From assembly GCA_021772675.1 (NCBI GenBank), contig JAJFLO010000399.1, positions 1 to 59,432 of the forward strand: DNA of 59,432 nt. Direction: 5' to 3'. Position numbers and translations under genes: made by a program. The DNA is from Verrucomicrobiota bacterium (GTDB lineage Bacteria > Verrucomicrobiota > Lentisphaeria > JABSQK01 > JAJFLO01). Under the pieces are notes generated by a model, which did not search any database, was not told the DNA's origin, and saw only the letters and a program-made list of their open reading frames with translations. Shown here one piece after another: positions 23,001-30,130 of the stretch. Positions within the stretch are counted from its first letter, which is position 1; each line of letters begins with the position of its first letter.

Positions 23001-25035
23001 TCCCCAGGCCGATAATCTGGAAGACTATTGGCGGAATTTGAAATCCGGTAAGAATTGTATTGTAGAGATCCCTGAAGATCGTTGGTCATTGGAAGGGTTC
23101 TTCCATCCAAATAGAGAGGAGGCAATAGCTCAAGGAAAAAGCTATTGCAAGTGGGGAGGATTTCTCGAAGGGTTTTCAGAATTTGATCCCTTGTTCTTTA
23201 ATATTTCCCCTCGGGAAGCGATGAATATGGATCCTCAGGAACGTCTTTTTCTTCAATCCTGTTGGGAATTATTTGAAGATGCGGGGTACACCAGGGAACG
23301 TCTTGCTCGCCAGCATAAAGGGAGGGTTGGTGTTTTTGCGGGTATTACCAAAACGGGTTATGCTTTATATGGTCCTGAACTTTGGCAACGAGGAGAGCAG
23401 ATATACCCTTATACGTCGTTCAGTTCAGTAGCGAATCGAGTATCTTTTCTGCTAAATTTAGAAGGTCCGAGTATTCCCATAGATACAATGTGCTCGTCTT
23501 CTTTAACAGCTATTCATGAAGCGTGTAAACATTTGCACCAGGATGAGTGTGAAATGGCGATTGCCGGCGGTGTCAATCTCTATCTCCATCCCTCAACGTA
23601 TACGAGTGTCTGCTCTCAAAGCATGCTATCGACCAATGGTCAATGCAAAAGTTTTGGTAAAGGAGGAAATGGCTTCGTTCCCGGCGAAGGTGTTGGCGTA
23701 ATTTTATTGAAAAGCCTTGCGAAAGCGGTTAAAGACGGAGATTACATTTATGCTATTATTAGAGGCTCAAGCACGAATCATGGAGGCAAAACAAATGGTT
23801 ACACGGTTCCTAATCCCAATGCCCAGAGAGATCTTATTAGAGAAACCTTAGATAAATCCGGAACGAATGCCCGAATGATCAGTTACGTTGAGGCTCATGG
23901 AACTGGGACGGAATTGGGAGACCCGATAGAAATTACCGGACTAACTCAGGCATTTCAAAAAGATACAGGGGAAACTGGTTTTTGTGCGATCGGTTCAGCC
24001 AAATCGAATGTTGGCCATTTGGAAGCGGCTGCCGGAATAGCGGGCATTACAAAAATTCTCCTTCAAATGAAACATCAGATTTTGGTTCCGAGTTTGCATG
24101 CCAAAACATTAAATCCAAATATTGATTTCAAGAAAACACCCTTTGTTGTTCAGCAAAAACTTGCTGAATGGAAACGGCCGATGATTGAAACAGACGGTCG
24201 ACTGGAAGAATATCCTAGAATTGCGGGGATTTCTTCGTTTGGAGCAGGCGGATCCAATGCCCATGTAATACTCGAAGAATACGACAATCAGTTATCAGTG
24301 AAGAGTGATCAGTTATCAATAAAAAATCAACCCGTTCTGATTGTGTTGTCTGCCAGGAACAAAGAGCGGCTAAAAGAATATGCCAAAAAACTCCTGAAGT
24401 ACGTTTCCCGACACCTGACACCTGACACCTCGCTCCTTTCTGATCACTCTCCTCAATCAACTGATAACTGTTCACTACTCACTACTCACTTGTTTGACCT
24501 CGCCTACACCTTGCAGGTCGGTCGAGAAGCGATGGAAGAGCGACTGGGCTTGATTGTCTACTCATTGCACGAGCTTATGGATAAGCTGCACGACTTCATT
24601 GAGGGAAACGCCGACGTGGAAGATCTCTATCTGGGCCGGGTCAAACGTAAGAAAGACTCGTTGGCCGTATTTGCTGCCGATGAAGATATGACCAAAATGA
24701 TTGCAACCTGGATCAGAAAGGAAAAATATAACAAGCTGCTAGATCTTTGGGTGAAAGGTTTGATCTTTGATTGGGAACAATTATATGGCGACAAAAAAAC
24801 GCGGCGGATCAGTGCTCCCACATATCCATTTGCCAGAGACCGCTATTGGCCGCAAATAAAAGCTCTCTCTTTTCATTCAAAGAAGAATATAAACAATGAG
24901 GTTTTATGTGGTGAGGGGATAACTTTTGATCAATCTCATTATGAAAAAATTGTAGGGCAATTAGAAACGGATGAAATTTCTGTGACAGAGGCGTTAAAAT
25001 TAACAAGGTCGGGGTTTAATGGAAAATCTTATTGA
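8083..25035 (+). CDS. trans-AT PKS-NRPS subunit 2 (5650 aa): KS0-ACP-MT-KS0-ACP-KS-ACP-C-A-PCP-KS-KR-ACP-KS
   Basis: Domains in order with approximate residues: KS0 50-480, ACP Ser699, class I methyltransferase 830-1045, KS0 1168-1600, ACP Ser1831, KS 1908-2317 (Cys2062), ACP Ser2567, condensation 2674-3110 (HHLVFDG 2802-2808), adenylation 3127-3625 (YTSGSTGSPKG from 3287), PCP Ser3672, KS 3753-4180 (Cys3922), KR with site near 4563, ACP Ser4864, KS 4963-5400. The protein ends after the last KS and its flanking region, so that module is completed by the DH at the start of the next protein. The tail (ISVTEALKL) resembles a motif in the next protein's N terminus (LSGNEALKL), probably paired docking helices. 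ATG 8083 is four bases inside the monooxygenase gene; the next line's ATG at 8086 is an equal alternative. No AT domain is present. Confidence 0.95.
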   Translation: MMENKKGLLNLVHDWIQDVESESAGSNYKDIPDQSIDNQQSIEANINGLEPIAIIGLSGFFPGCMNVQSFWDHLDRDESLITEIPRERFDWKTYYNPNGKKNGSMCTKWGGFIPDIASFDPGLFNILPAEADEIDPRHRLLLMSTWQTLEDAGIDPLSLKKSNTGVFIGCEDNEYAQLMRDNGVLSEGLFNQADSMIANRISYHFDFSGPSEFVNTMCSAFAVALHRAVVALRAGEIDRAIVGAANIMLLPDLFIRLSEGGQLSTQKMVKSFGRGGDGYIRSEGVGTVLIKRLSDAKNDHRSIYATIKHTAVNYNGQGGLSIATPNTEAHKQVMKTCYREAGINPVKLAYIEAQGMGLPVADIAEWAAMNRALTELIEEGGYTIEPGFCRVSTLKPMAGHMQAASSLGGLLKIIRSFQTKKIHKVLGYTEPNEFCDMENTPCRIVTDTEFWAETAYPRLAALHSYGSGGNNAHVLLEEFHPDDSNEIRDQNTLPVMICLSAKTENQLRIVVQRLHEHLTKMQDIDLIDLSFTLNTGRPVFDYRCAILAKSIEELIHSLNRFKYEDMNHPCFSGRRNAESVIDLTLQVNKIDFNDLAIKWVNGASIKNPRLLYFNQPVHQLTGLPGYPFEKKRYWFQSQDMRSVEESQLAIPRETLSQNQEMYDVDGIKKLCIHILTNKLAIPKEQIDDKKEFSQYGLNSINATLFIRELNKEIPVTVAPKLFFIFPNISDFSQAVTELLQNEESTGTSTAELTASAQTATYDFSKKCNALSCESGNAAHWSDSSIVFEMSIHENEFRDLVSGVTDPTTMHRDDMSITPSDNVTFFQYVDKIFEVFFYFYNVNKLNNQFQGHLIQEIYKSGKLSLPSQKEFSIYPWAIPYDLGRDIYHFIVKNNLSSTLEIGLAYGLSALFICEAHQSQKNGFHMAIDPEQEKSFQNIALTQLEKANLSSYFEHVNLPDYLALPKLLNEQREFDFIFIDGLHLFDYVLLDFFYADLLLKERGYIAFDDSRAPGVSPVLDFIRKNRDYREIPSSINRLTIFQKNDSDQRFLGDPSGFVECFGKSTTFRSADNSQKTVDHQELMQTFVSKISDFIRCNLFPIEKPWNCIINLEGKRNTSWKVRLTQDRVEYAFLKLKQHPLRADSQIELKNNEGHDTKHDSHDSVHQTKDKIAIVGISARLPKSETIDLFWENLLNERDLFSEIPKDRWEWKNSNDGSERHANKTSLKVGGFIDDIYSFDSLFFNISPDEAKLIDPHQRLLLEETYKCIEDAGYKLKDLAGSNTSVFIAIHNNSFQERHWHINMEIDPSLVTGDHRFTANRISYFFNFNGSSEIINAACASTSVAICRAVKSLQHGECDIVLVGAASIDFSNTSTMGLSKLGIISQTNACAPFNEEISGLIPGEGVGVIMLKRLSDAEIQKDNIYGAIAGSGINHAGNLSGSFLIPNSISQINLMQRVLNETRIRADQIDYIEAHGTGGHADAIELEAIKKVFGKENVTEDINNEIHIGSVKSYLGFSDAASGIPQLVKVILMMKYKTFIPTLNFQNESSSVSLKNTGLSILKEKKAWSAGLDDDRISRSRIAAINSYGLGGTTAFLLVEEYDKSAPNEKKGINRAEPFCIPLSAPAQDALRSYAERIHQYILRNNQINLDELAYTLQVGRQACRYRIVFIINSTDELVQKLDQFLKGEQHIENCIRGTADQELSEATFREVFEDNDFKQMAAQWVVEGKLKPLVSLWIKGIEIGWEPLYPEVKPWKISVPSCPLAHRIHKPEIRVEQHHKYKVDEQKNTVNKQMHSSLDNINETVVKIVQNNLDLGAGDFEFDTPFSELGVDSLRVVQLVANLESEFNIKLRTSDVYSYPSIEKITEYIASVLKENCIRESETELTQSANKKLPVHSGMDYDQNRPIDNEDIAIIGMSLRSAGANNYTEFWSNLKQKYCGITDLPEDRELTFDSERLGTLKGGYLSDADKFDSSFFNFTPEDANCLDPGHRILLESAYAAIEDSGYSPASWKGTKNGIFIGLEESDYPTTETSKFTSVHGGTASARIGYYLDTSGPLLTLNTACSSSLVAVHYACKSLLDGESDCALAGGCHITCDPVGMLSRLSQTEGMVSPDGTCYAFDQRANGMVIGEGVGVVVLKRLSDACRNHDTIHGIIKGTGINFDGKSNGLTAPNGARQRELYEHICMKSGVEPHQISYIAAHGTGTPLGDSVECNALIDVHKASTNRKQYCALTSVKTNIGHTLAASGVINLISATLALKHKQIPPTLNFDYSNNGINFKGSPFYVNTSLKEWTMPERYAAVNAFGHTGTNAHVILCNEDASTERNQAVSIHHSDVSTLFILSAKNVACLKSYARVVASYLASCDNLDLRYFCYTFQVGREAMSERLAVISTDKDSLMNTLTAFVEERHTEGPFFRGSLKKNSAISREGTSSNARLIEEYFRDREYAHLAEWWVKGLDIAWNQMYEPGNIRRLAGLPTYPFVRERYWLKVENSKESGRVNDVTGPVKTDRYSSRQFPLPEKNNGINNHSSQFDIEETAQLFILKLVADQLQKPVSVIDSAASFSDIGLTSAGLVSMTKEIKNKIHSEFLPSLFFEYTTPSDLSSYLAKNYADAVDRLIVPKKELKRDISGTGLIDDQKILVSRPIKTGIENPLGYTSDVEPSEVENRPQKLSIAPKKYPLSEDQKGVWALQKTYPEMTAYNVPLCFRVFGINIDLFKKSCQFSVMQHPILYSMIREENGIPYQWMLPAQDLVVEQEDLSDFEPNKILAYLKKKNKEFFVLNEDPLLRIHLFSLSSVETIVLMDIHHLVFDGNSISILLRTLFDAYRDFINGKDPILVSLPATYYDFVKEEQRMLESEEGESRLLFWKQQLSEPLPHLTLPTDYPRSSTQNEFLGKTRSQRLPSELCVQIKRFAKSQQTYLSAVFMGLLDVLLHQYTGQRDLVVGMPVNGRNQARFDQVLGYLINMVPMRSKISKNESFLAFLNTLQKTIVNGMAHAYPFSALIRGLDIPIVDRRAPVFQVAFLYQDFFKEIDRQEFPIQFVEGMHQEGEYEIVLEVFEHQDSFVLNWKYNPELFDESTIIRMMGHYSKLIEAVISQPQLALDEYSIVSKEEEKIVLRDWNNTQAAYPKDMCVHELFVAQAEKYPQATAVVFKNQSLTYNQLDQKSTALGQYLQNQGLRSNELVGIYVDRSPDILVAFLGVLKAGGAYVPLDPEYPEERLKYILKHSEAHFILTQSRLKKRVEGLLGPQSQSETSKQGTSIVALDEPWPDIQGIPITLKKVPSCDLAYVIYTSGSTGSPKGVMIRHQALTNLLVSMTNRPGLHRKDKLLAVTTYSFDLSVPDLYLPIINGAQCHICDLETSKDVERLKKCIQQIKPSIMQATPSTWMMLFHAGWKNEENLKILCGGDALTEPLKKHFVRTKSQAWNLFGPTETTVWSVIEQIEAERPITIGKPIANTQIYILDFHHRPTPIGIPGELCIAGEGLANGYFNQPELTAEKFIDNPFNPETKLYRTGDLARWRIDGRLEFLGRMDFQVKIHGFRIELGEIECQLNRHSDIKESVVIVKENAGSKQLVAYYVPHRPGKNDSKELKRYLETKLPEYMVPAFLIPLDTIPLSSNGKLDRKALMSRKISIIKNDQRVLPASAIEKKVLQLWQEILEVQNIGITDGFFAVGGNSISAVILSDKISKTFHVSFTAKNLFKYSNVQLISQYLNEMDEVISPSEAGQEELTKNQGSSSRLFEGEDSQKPYKYPDYYKESLAIIGMSCHFPGATNYREFWHNLKEGKESTRFLSNEELFEANVPEKLINNPHYVPMQLAINGKDLFDPGFFSLLPNNATLMDPQFRLLLLHSWQAIEDAGYVAKDIPETSVFMSASNSYYQALLTQSAMIQESDEFVASILAQGGTIPTLISYQLGLKGTSMFVHSNCSSSLAALSVASQSLQLNEARTAMVGASTVFPPSKIGYVYEPGLNFSSDGHCRTFDASADGMIAGEGVGVIVLKKALDAIEDGDHIYALLRGIGLNNDGSDKAGFYAPSVNGQAAVIEKVLTSTGIDPRSIGYVEAHGTGTKLGDPIEVMALTEAYQKYTPQKQYCALGSVKPNIGHLDTAAGLAGCIKVALSLKNKEIPPSINYTKPNREINFEQSPFYVIDRLKKWSEESTPRRAALTSLGIGGTNGHAILEEYQAVAAEQASVKLNHGVQNRDQQVYVVPLSAKNKERVYTYAKKLLTFLKEHQNNISDLRNLSYTLQIGREAMQSRVIFIVRCVDELIEKLEGFIGEKKKKWFVGEVRKGNNGSESFEHNEDSEQRIHKWIVKGKFKKLAKFWIKGGHIEWTLLYQDDRPQRMSLPTYPFAEEYYGIQNKAGKICGTMQEYPSLKSDGEVSKRLETSGMLMLRPVWRENSISPGKKDHEYAEHKVFLCGFRKNRQRLQDKASELSFVHLESDEKTLENRFEDYSLELFENIQTILQEKSEDQVLLQVLVPDKGPEQVFSGLSGLLKTAHIENPRIVGQIIIIQEEERTNDLIARLLHCRNYPEYHQFRYGGEKCFVSGFEEETSSELGRELPWKEGGVYLITGGGGGLGWMFSREIAEKIKNVKLILTGRSELETEKKERLKDLEFLGAKLEYHVSDVSDKDSVEILIRKVQKDFGEINGIIHSAGIIKDNFILKKTKEEFAQVLAPKVKGVMNLDEATKNLEHLDFFVMFSSASGALGSAGQADYSAANAFMDSYATVRQSLCERRSRSGRTLSINWPLWKEGNMGVDETTEKILKDGLGMLPMKTSSGIAAFYRSLSSNPSQVLVMNGILKKMKQNLLVDKSEKLSEKKTTPASPVNFKTLQAKTLHRLKLLVGKEMKFPASRFDPEEALESYGIDSIIITRLNQKLEDIFGEISKTLFFEYQTLGALTVYFITNYSQACVQWIGLQEEPSTVSEEIVDERSFAGTFSSLTSLKLKKIRSCASASRVMNNNGTQEPTAIIGISGRYPQADNLEDYWRNLKSGKNCIVEIPEDRWSLEGFFHPNREEAIAQGKSYCKWGGFLEGFSEFDPLFFNISPREAMNMDPQERLFLQSCWELFEDAGYTRERLARQHKGRVGVFAGITKTGYALYGPELWQRGEQIYPYTSFSSVANRVSFLLNLEGPSIPIDTMCSSSLTAIHEACKHLHQDECEMAIAGGVNLYLHPSTYTSVCSQSMLSTNGQCKSFGKGGNGFVPGEGVGVILLKSLAKAVKDGDYIYAIIRGSSTNHGGKTNGYTVPNPNAQRDLIRETLDKSGTNARMISYVEAHGTGTELGDPIEITGLTQAFQKDTGETGFCAIGSAKSNVGHLEAAAGIAGITKILLQMKHQILVPSLHAKTLNPNIDFKKTPFVVQQKLAEWKRPMIETDGRLEEYPRIAGISSFGAGGSNAHVILEEYDNQLSVKSDQLSIKNQPVLIVLSARNKERLKEYAKKLLKYVSRHLTPDTSLLSDHSPQSTDNCSLLTTHLFDLAYTLQVGREAMEERLGLIVYSLHELMDKLHDFIEGNADVEDLYLGRVKRKKDSLAVFAADEDMTKMIATWIRKEKYNKLLDLWVKGLIFDWEQLYGDKKTRRISAPTYPFARDRYWPQIKALSFHSKKNINNEVLCGEGITFDQSHYEKIVGQLETDEISVTEALKLTRSGFNGKSY
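8230..11210 (+). other. Module 2: KS0-ACP-methyltransferase (non-elongating)
   Basis: The KS keeps Cys218 (TMCSAFA) and the last His400 (AGHMQ), but the HGTGT His is Gln354 (EAQGMG), so decarboxylative condensation is not expected. The ACP reads YGLNS with Ser699. A class I SAM-dependent methyltransferase follows (LEIGLAYGLS at about residue 897; FIDGLH), unusually on the C-terminal side of the ACP. About 120 residues of unrecognised sequence separate it from the next KS. The probable role is tailoring without extension. Confidence 0.75.
11584..13715 (+). other. Module 3: KS0-ACP (non-elongating)
   Basis: Cys1336 (AACAST) and the HGTG His1472 are present, but the third active-site His is Phe1514 (YLGFSDAAS where NxGH is usual). 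The second residue after the Cys is also Ser-Thr rather than Ser-Ser. The ACP (GVDS, Ser1831) looks functional. The module is predicted to pass the chain on without elongation. Confidence 0.72.
13804..15930 (+). other. Module 4: KS-ACP feeding the NRPS module
   Basis: The KS has TACSSS (Cys2062), AAHGTGT and NIGH, so it should elongate. No reductive domain follows. The ACP reads GLTS (Ser2567) and is followed by SDLSSYLAKNY and DRLIVPKK, a segment shared with the terminal ACP of the line at about 56920-57090. Both precede a chain-transferring domain (C here, TE there). Confidence 0.78.
16102..19220 (+). other. Module 5: NRPS C-A-PCP, glycine-like specificity
   Basis: The C domain has HHLVFDG. 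The A domain carries core motifs YTSGSTGSPKG, FGPTETT, YRTGDLARW and NGKLDR. Specificity residues read by eye against GrsA positions are D, L, P, Q, L, G, L, V, W, K, closest to the glycine code DILQLGLIWK that I recall. The PCP has GGNSI (Ser3672). The following KS has the VHSNCSSS motif, which in my experience marks KSs accepting aminoacyl chains. Module identity is secure; glycine is a probable reading. Confidence 0.82.
19339..22810 (+). other. Module 6: KS-KR-ACP
   Basis: The KS is complete (Cys3922, EAHGTGT, NIGH). The KR has LITGGGGGLG, the Ser in MFSSASG and YSAAN. An Asp in HSAGIIKDNF sits where the LDD-type Asp of B-type ketoreductases falls, suggesting a B-type (D-hydroxyl) product. 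ACP Ser4864 (GIDS). The downstream KS carries TMCSSS, as often seen in KSs receiving beta-hydroxy chains. Confidence 0.83.
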
Positions 25036-28000
25036 ACTTATTTATAGCAAAGTTTCAGCTAAAAAGCTATCTGGAAACGAAGCATTAAAGCTCATTAAAG
25101 GGCTGGAAAGCAGGAAATCGGCTAAAGTTTTCCTACATCCACTTCTACAGGAAAACACATCTAGTATATCCGAGCAACGTTTCAGCTCTACCTTTACGGG
25201 AGTCGAGTTTTTCTTAAAAGATCACCTGGTGAAAGGCCGGAAAGTATTTCCAGGTGTCGCTTATCTTGAAATGGCCCGAGAGGCTATTCAAGTAGCTGTC
25301 GACGGGCTTTCCTCGGATCGTCGCATTCAACTCCAAAACGTGGTGTGGTCCAGGCCCATTGTCGTGGAAGATCAACCCGTAAAAGTTAATATTGGATTAT
25401 TCCCTCAAGAAAACGGGGAGATCAACTACGAAATTTACACAGAGAACCCACTTCCAGAAAAAGAGCCTATAGTGCACAGTCAGGGCGTCGCAGTACGTGT
25501 TCCATTATCTGAGGAATCCTCTTTGAATCTCGTCGACTTACAGACGAGGCTCAGCAAAATGCACCTTAGCCGTGAAGACTGTTATGCAGCGTTTAAACGC
25601 CTGGAGGTCGACTATGGTCCCACATTTCAAGGAATTGACAGTATTTATATTGGTGACCATGAAGTGCTGGCAAAACTTACCTTACCCAATTTAGTTGCCA
25701 AGACACTGGATCACTTTACACTTCATCCCAGCCTTTTGGATTCAGCTCTTCAAGCCTCAATTGGAATTGTATGGGGAGAGCAAGAGGTTCGCCCCAATAT
25801 ATTGCGGACCACGTTGCCCTTTGCTCTTGAACGCCTTGAGATCATAGAGCGTTGCACTGAATGCATGTGGGCATGGGTGCGCGCCTCTGCTCCAGACGCA
25901 CCATCAGATAAGGTGCAGAAATTAGATATTGATTTGTGCAATAAAGAAGGGGTGGTTTGTGTAAAGATGCGAGGATTTTCCTCCCGAGTGTTGGAAGGCG
26001 AACTTGATACGGGACAAGAATCAAAAAATTCTGCAGAAACTTCCGCGGGATTGATCACCTTAAGCCCGGTTTGGAACTCCATTACGGTCGAAAAAAAGAC
26101 GGCATCGGCAGAAGAAAAGACTCACATCATTGTGATTGGAGGAACTCAAAAACAAAAAGACATCATGGATAAACTATATCCGCAAGCTAAGACTCTGGAC
26201 ATTGAGTCCAATGCGAATATAGGTGACATCACTTTGCAGCTTGAGGAGCAAGGAACGATAAAGCATATCGTATGGATAGCTCCTCAGGATGCTGGCGAGA
26301 CGCAAAATATTATTCGGAGTCAGGATCAGGGAGTGTTACAGGTTTTTAGAATCATCAAGGCCATGCTTTCCCTTGACTATGGAACAAAAGACATGACCTG
26401 GACTTTGATCACGACACAAACTCAATCGGTCCAAGATGCGGATCGCGTGAATCCCACTCACGCTGGAGTTCACGGATTGGCTGGCTCGTTAGTTGAAGAA
26501 TATCCCCACTGGAATATTCAGCTTTTCGATATGGAAGAGGGTGATGACTGGCCTATTGAAGAGATGTTCAGCTTGTCCTATCCCACTCAGGGAAGCACGT
26601 TGGCTTTCAGGAGAGGGGAGTGGTTTGTCCGGGAAATGCTTGATGTCCGTGAGCTCCCGGCCGAACGAGAGCTTTGCAAAATAGGAGGCATTTACGTCGT
26701 CATTGGAGGTGCTGGAGGTCTCGGCGAGGTCTGGAGCAGATGGATGATAGAAAAATATCAGGCTGAAATCATTTGGATTGGCCGCCGAGCAATGGACACT
26801 GCAATTAAAGAAAAGGTTGATGCATTATCGAACGCGGGGCCAGCTCCCAGCTATATTCAAGCTGATGCCGGGAATAAAGAATCGTTAAAAAAAGCATATC
26901 AACAAATCAAACAAAACCATACCAAAATTAATGGTGTGATTCACGCGGCTATCGTTTTGTCGGATTCAAGCTTGACCAACATGGATGAAGATCAATTTAA
27001 GGTCGGATTGCAATCAAAAGTGGACGTGAGTGTGTGTGTAGCTGATGTGTTTGAAAAAGAATCGCTTGATTTTGTACTGTTTTTCTCTTCTATGGTTGCC
27101 TTTGGAAACGCAGCAGGGCAGAGCAACTATGCAGCTGGGTGTTCCTTTAAGGATGCCTTTGCCCATATGCTGTCTTTCAAATGGTCATGTCCGGTAAAAG
27201 TGATGAATTGGAGTTATTGGGGCAGTGTGGGCATTGTAGCGGATTTCTTTTATCAGGAGCGTATGAAAAAAATTGGCGTTGGCTCGATTGAGCCCAAAGA
27301 AGGCATGAGGGCTTTGGAGAAACTGGTCAATGGTTCCTTAGATCAACTGGCCTTAATCAAAGCATTGAAAAGCGACACTTTAGGAAAAATGAAACCCAGG
27401 GAATGGATAAGTGGCTATTCGCAAACATATCCAGAGGAACCTCAACAAAATCTCAAAAGTCTTTTCGCATATCAAGACACTAAGTGGGATCCAAAGGTAG
27501 CCAATGACCTTCAGCAAGACCCCGAAATGGAAGAGCTTTTTTGCAAATTTCTTTTATGCTATGTTCAACCTTTTTTGAATTCCATAACGGGGTTACTTGA
27601 TCGTTATGATCGTTGGATGCAAGAATCTCTAAGTGTTTTGCGTAGTATGAATTATTTAAAAAAGCGGGACGATGGGAGTCACCTCCTCGTCGAGGCCGGT
27701 CTCAGTCTTGATGCCCTATGGAATCAATGGGATCAACAAAAAGTTCACTGGACTCAAGACGCTTATAAAAACGCTCAGGTGAACTTGGCAGATGCTTGTC
27801 TGCGTGCACTACCGGAAATACTAACGGGTAAGAAACAAACTACCGATGTGATGTTCCCCAACGCGTCAATGGAGCTGGTCGAAGGCATTTATAAAGGCAA
27901 TGCCTTGTCTGATCTTTTCAACGATATTCTCGGCGAAATTTTGACAGCATATATTCAACACCGCAAGAGCCAGGATGCCTCTTCAAAAATCCGACTTTTA

Positions 28001-30130
28001 GAAATAGGCGCTGGAACCGGGGGAACAACTGCGGGACTTTTGCTTAAACTTCGTCCTTTTCAGGAGAGTATAGAGACGTATTGTTACAGCGACCTATCCA
28101 AAGCATTTTTAATGCACGGGAAAGAGCAATACGCGGCGCAAAATCCTTACCTGAAAACCCAGATTTTTGATGTGGAAAAACCAATCGCCGCACAAGGTGT
28201 TGAGGCGGATCACTATGATGTTGTAATTGCCACCAATGTCCTGCATGCCACTGAAAATATTCGTCAAACCTTGCGCAACGTTAAGGCCGCCATGCACAAA
28301 GGAGGAATTCTTCTTCTGAGTGAAATGAGCACCATGTCTCTATTTGCGCATTTGACGTTTGGTTTGCTTGATGGTTGGTGGAAGTACGAAGACTCCGGTT
28401 TACGAATTCCAGGAAGTCCTGGTCTCTATCCTGAGACTTGGGATAGAATTTTGCGTGAAGAAGGATTTGAAACCGTATATTCCTCGTCCGAAAAACTCCA
28501 TTCACTGGGACAGCAGATTATTGTGGCCCAGAGCGATGGCATGGTGAGGCAAATGAAATTTATGGTTAATCCAACCGTAAAGAAAACTGAAACGAAGGCT
28601 GCCAGCCCATCTAACAGCGTGTCGCAAACGACTCTGGTTTATGAGAAAACTTTGCGAGGACAAACGGCGATTCGGGGAAATATTGATGTGACTGATCAGA
28701 TGGTGAAGGATCACGTGAGATCCATTCTGAGAGAGAGCATTGCGCACGTCTTGAAGATCGATGAACGAGAGCTTCAAGATGATCTGAGTTTTTCTGAATA
28801 TGGGGTTGATTCTATCCTGGCGGTCCATCTGGTCACTCAGCTCAATAAACAATTGAATATTTTACTCCAAACCACCGTGTTGTTTGATTATAATAGTGTC
28901 GATCAATTAGTGAAACATATCATTGGTAACCACAAATCGGAGTTGATGATTTCTTTACAGGAAAACGTATGTTGCAGTGTGGATGAATCCGTTTCAATTT
29001 CGCATCAGAGGGCTGGAGTTCCCCTGCCTTTGGAATTCGTGGAAGGAAATTCTTATAATGGCAGCCAGAAACAACGAAACCGGTTTCGACTGCAAGGGAG
29101 TGCATTTCATCAGGATCCTCCAATACCACAAAATCAATCTACTTATTCCAGATTGGTGATTGATGGTCCCGGAACAATTGATAAACTTAAGATTCATGAT
29201 GCTGTGGTTCCTGAGTTACAGGAAAACGAAGTGCGCGTATCTGTGCGCTCATTTTCATTGAATTTCGGGGATTTGCTTTGTGTAAAAGGGCTATATCCGA
29301 CGATGCCACCTTATCCTTTTACACCCGGATTTGAGGCTTCTGGTATTGTCACAGCTGCTGGCCGTACAGTGACTTCAGTTCACGTTGGTGACTCGGTTTT
29401 TGTAGGAATGGGAGAAGAATTGGGAGGGCATGCCACGATGATTACTTGTCTGGAAGAACACGTTTTCCTGAAACCCTCGACTCTTACTTTTGAAGAAATG
29501 AGTGCTTTGCCCGCGGTTGCCCTCACTATGATTGATGCTTTTCAAAAAGCAGAATTGCAACCTGGAGAGAAAATTTTAATCCAAACCGCTGCTGGAGGTA
29601 CGGGGCTAATTGCAGTTCAATTGGCAAAATATTATGGAGCAGAAATTTATGCAACGGCGGGTTCTCCACATAAACTGGCATATTTGGAAACGTTAGGAGT
29701 TCCCCATCGGATCAATTATCTGGAAATGGATTTCGAACAGGAAATCAAACGTCTTACTGGAGGAGATGGGGTAGATGTGGTCATCAACACATTAGCTGGG
29801 GATGGCATGCAGAAGGGATTGAACTGCCTCGCTTCAGGAGGACGGTATATTGAAATTGCGATGACGGGATTGAAGTCCGCGAACGCGATTGATTTATCTG
29901 TTTTAAATAGCAATCAAAGTTTTTATAGCGTTGATATGAGAAAACTTGCTTCAAAACGTCCCGAAAAACTGAAAGCATATCAAAGTGAAATGTTAGGTTT
30001 GGTTGAGCAGGGGGTCATTCGGCCGACTATTTGCAAAGTATTTCCTTTTAATCAGATTCACGAAGCCTATAGATTCATGGAAAATCGACGCAATATTGGA
30101 AAAATTGTTGTACAGGTTCCTGAAATGTCC
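22966..30130 (+). other. Module 7 (split over two proteins): KS | DH-KR-cMT-ACP-ER
   Basis: The KS ends subunit 2. Subunit 3 begins with DH (His69, Asp241), then KR (IGGAGGLG near residue 556; Tyr in SNYAAGC), C-methyltransferase (LEIGAGTGGTT near 994), ACP (GVDS, Ser1265) and a medium-chain dehydrogenase-type enoylreductase at 1375-1704 (AAGGTG, GFEASG). The ER lies after the ACP, a common trans-AT arrangement. The expected unit is an alpha-methyl, fully saturated segment. Confidence 0.85.
24284..24490 (+). repeat. In-frame heptanucleotide repeat linker after KS of module 7
   Basis: Two repeat clusters flank a conserved helix-coding stretch. The first (about 24286-24320) has ATCAGTT/ATCAGTG heptamers. 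The second (about 24408-24490) has CACCTGA units, then ACTGATAAC and CACTACT units. The 48-base core 24397-24444 recurs at 36965, 43862, 47751 and 52512. Parts of the first cluster are the reverse complement of the second (CAGTTATCAGT against ACTGATAACTG), so the transcript could fold here. All of it is translated. Confidence 0.85.
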
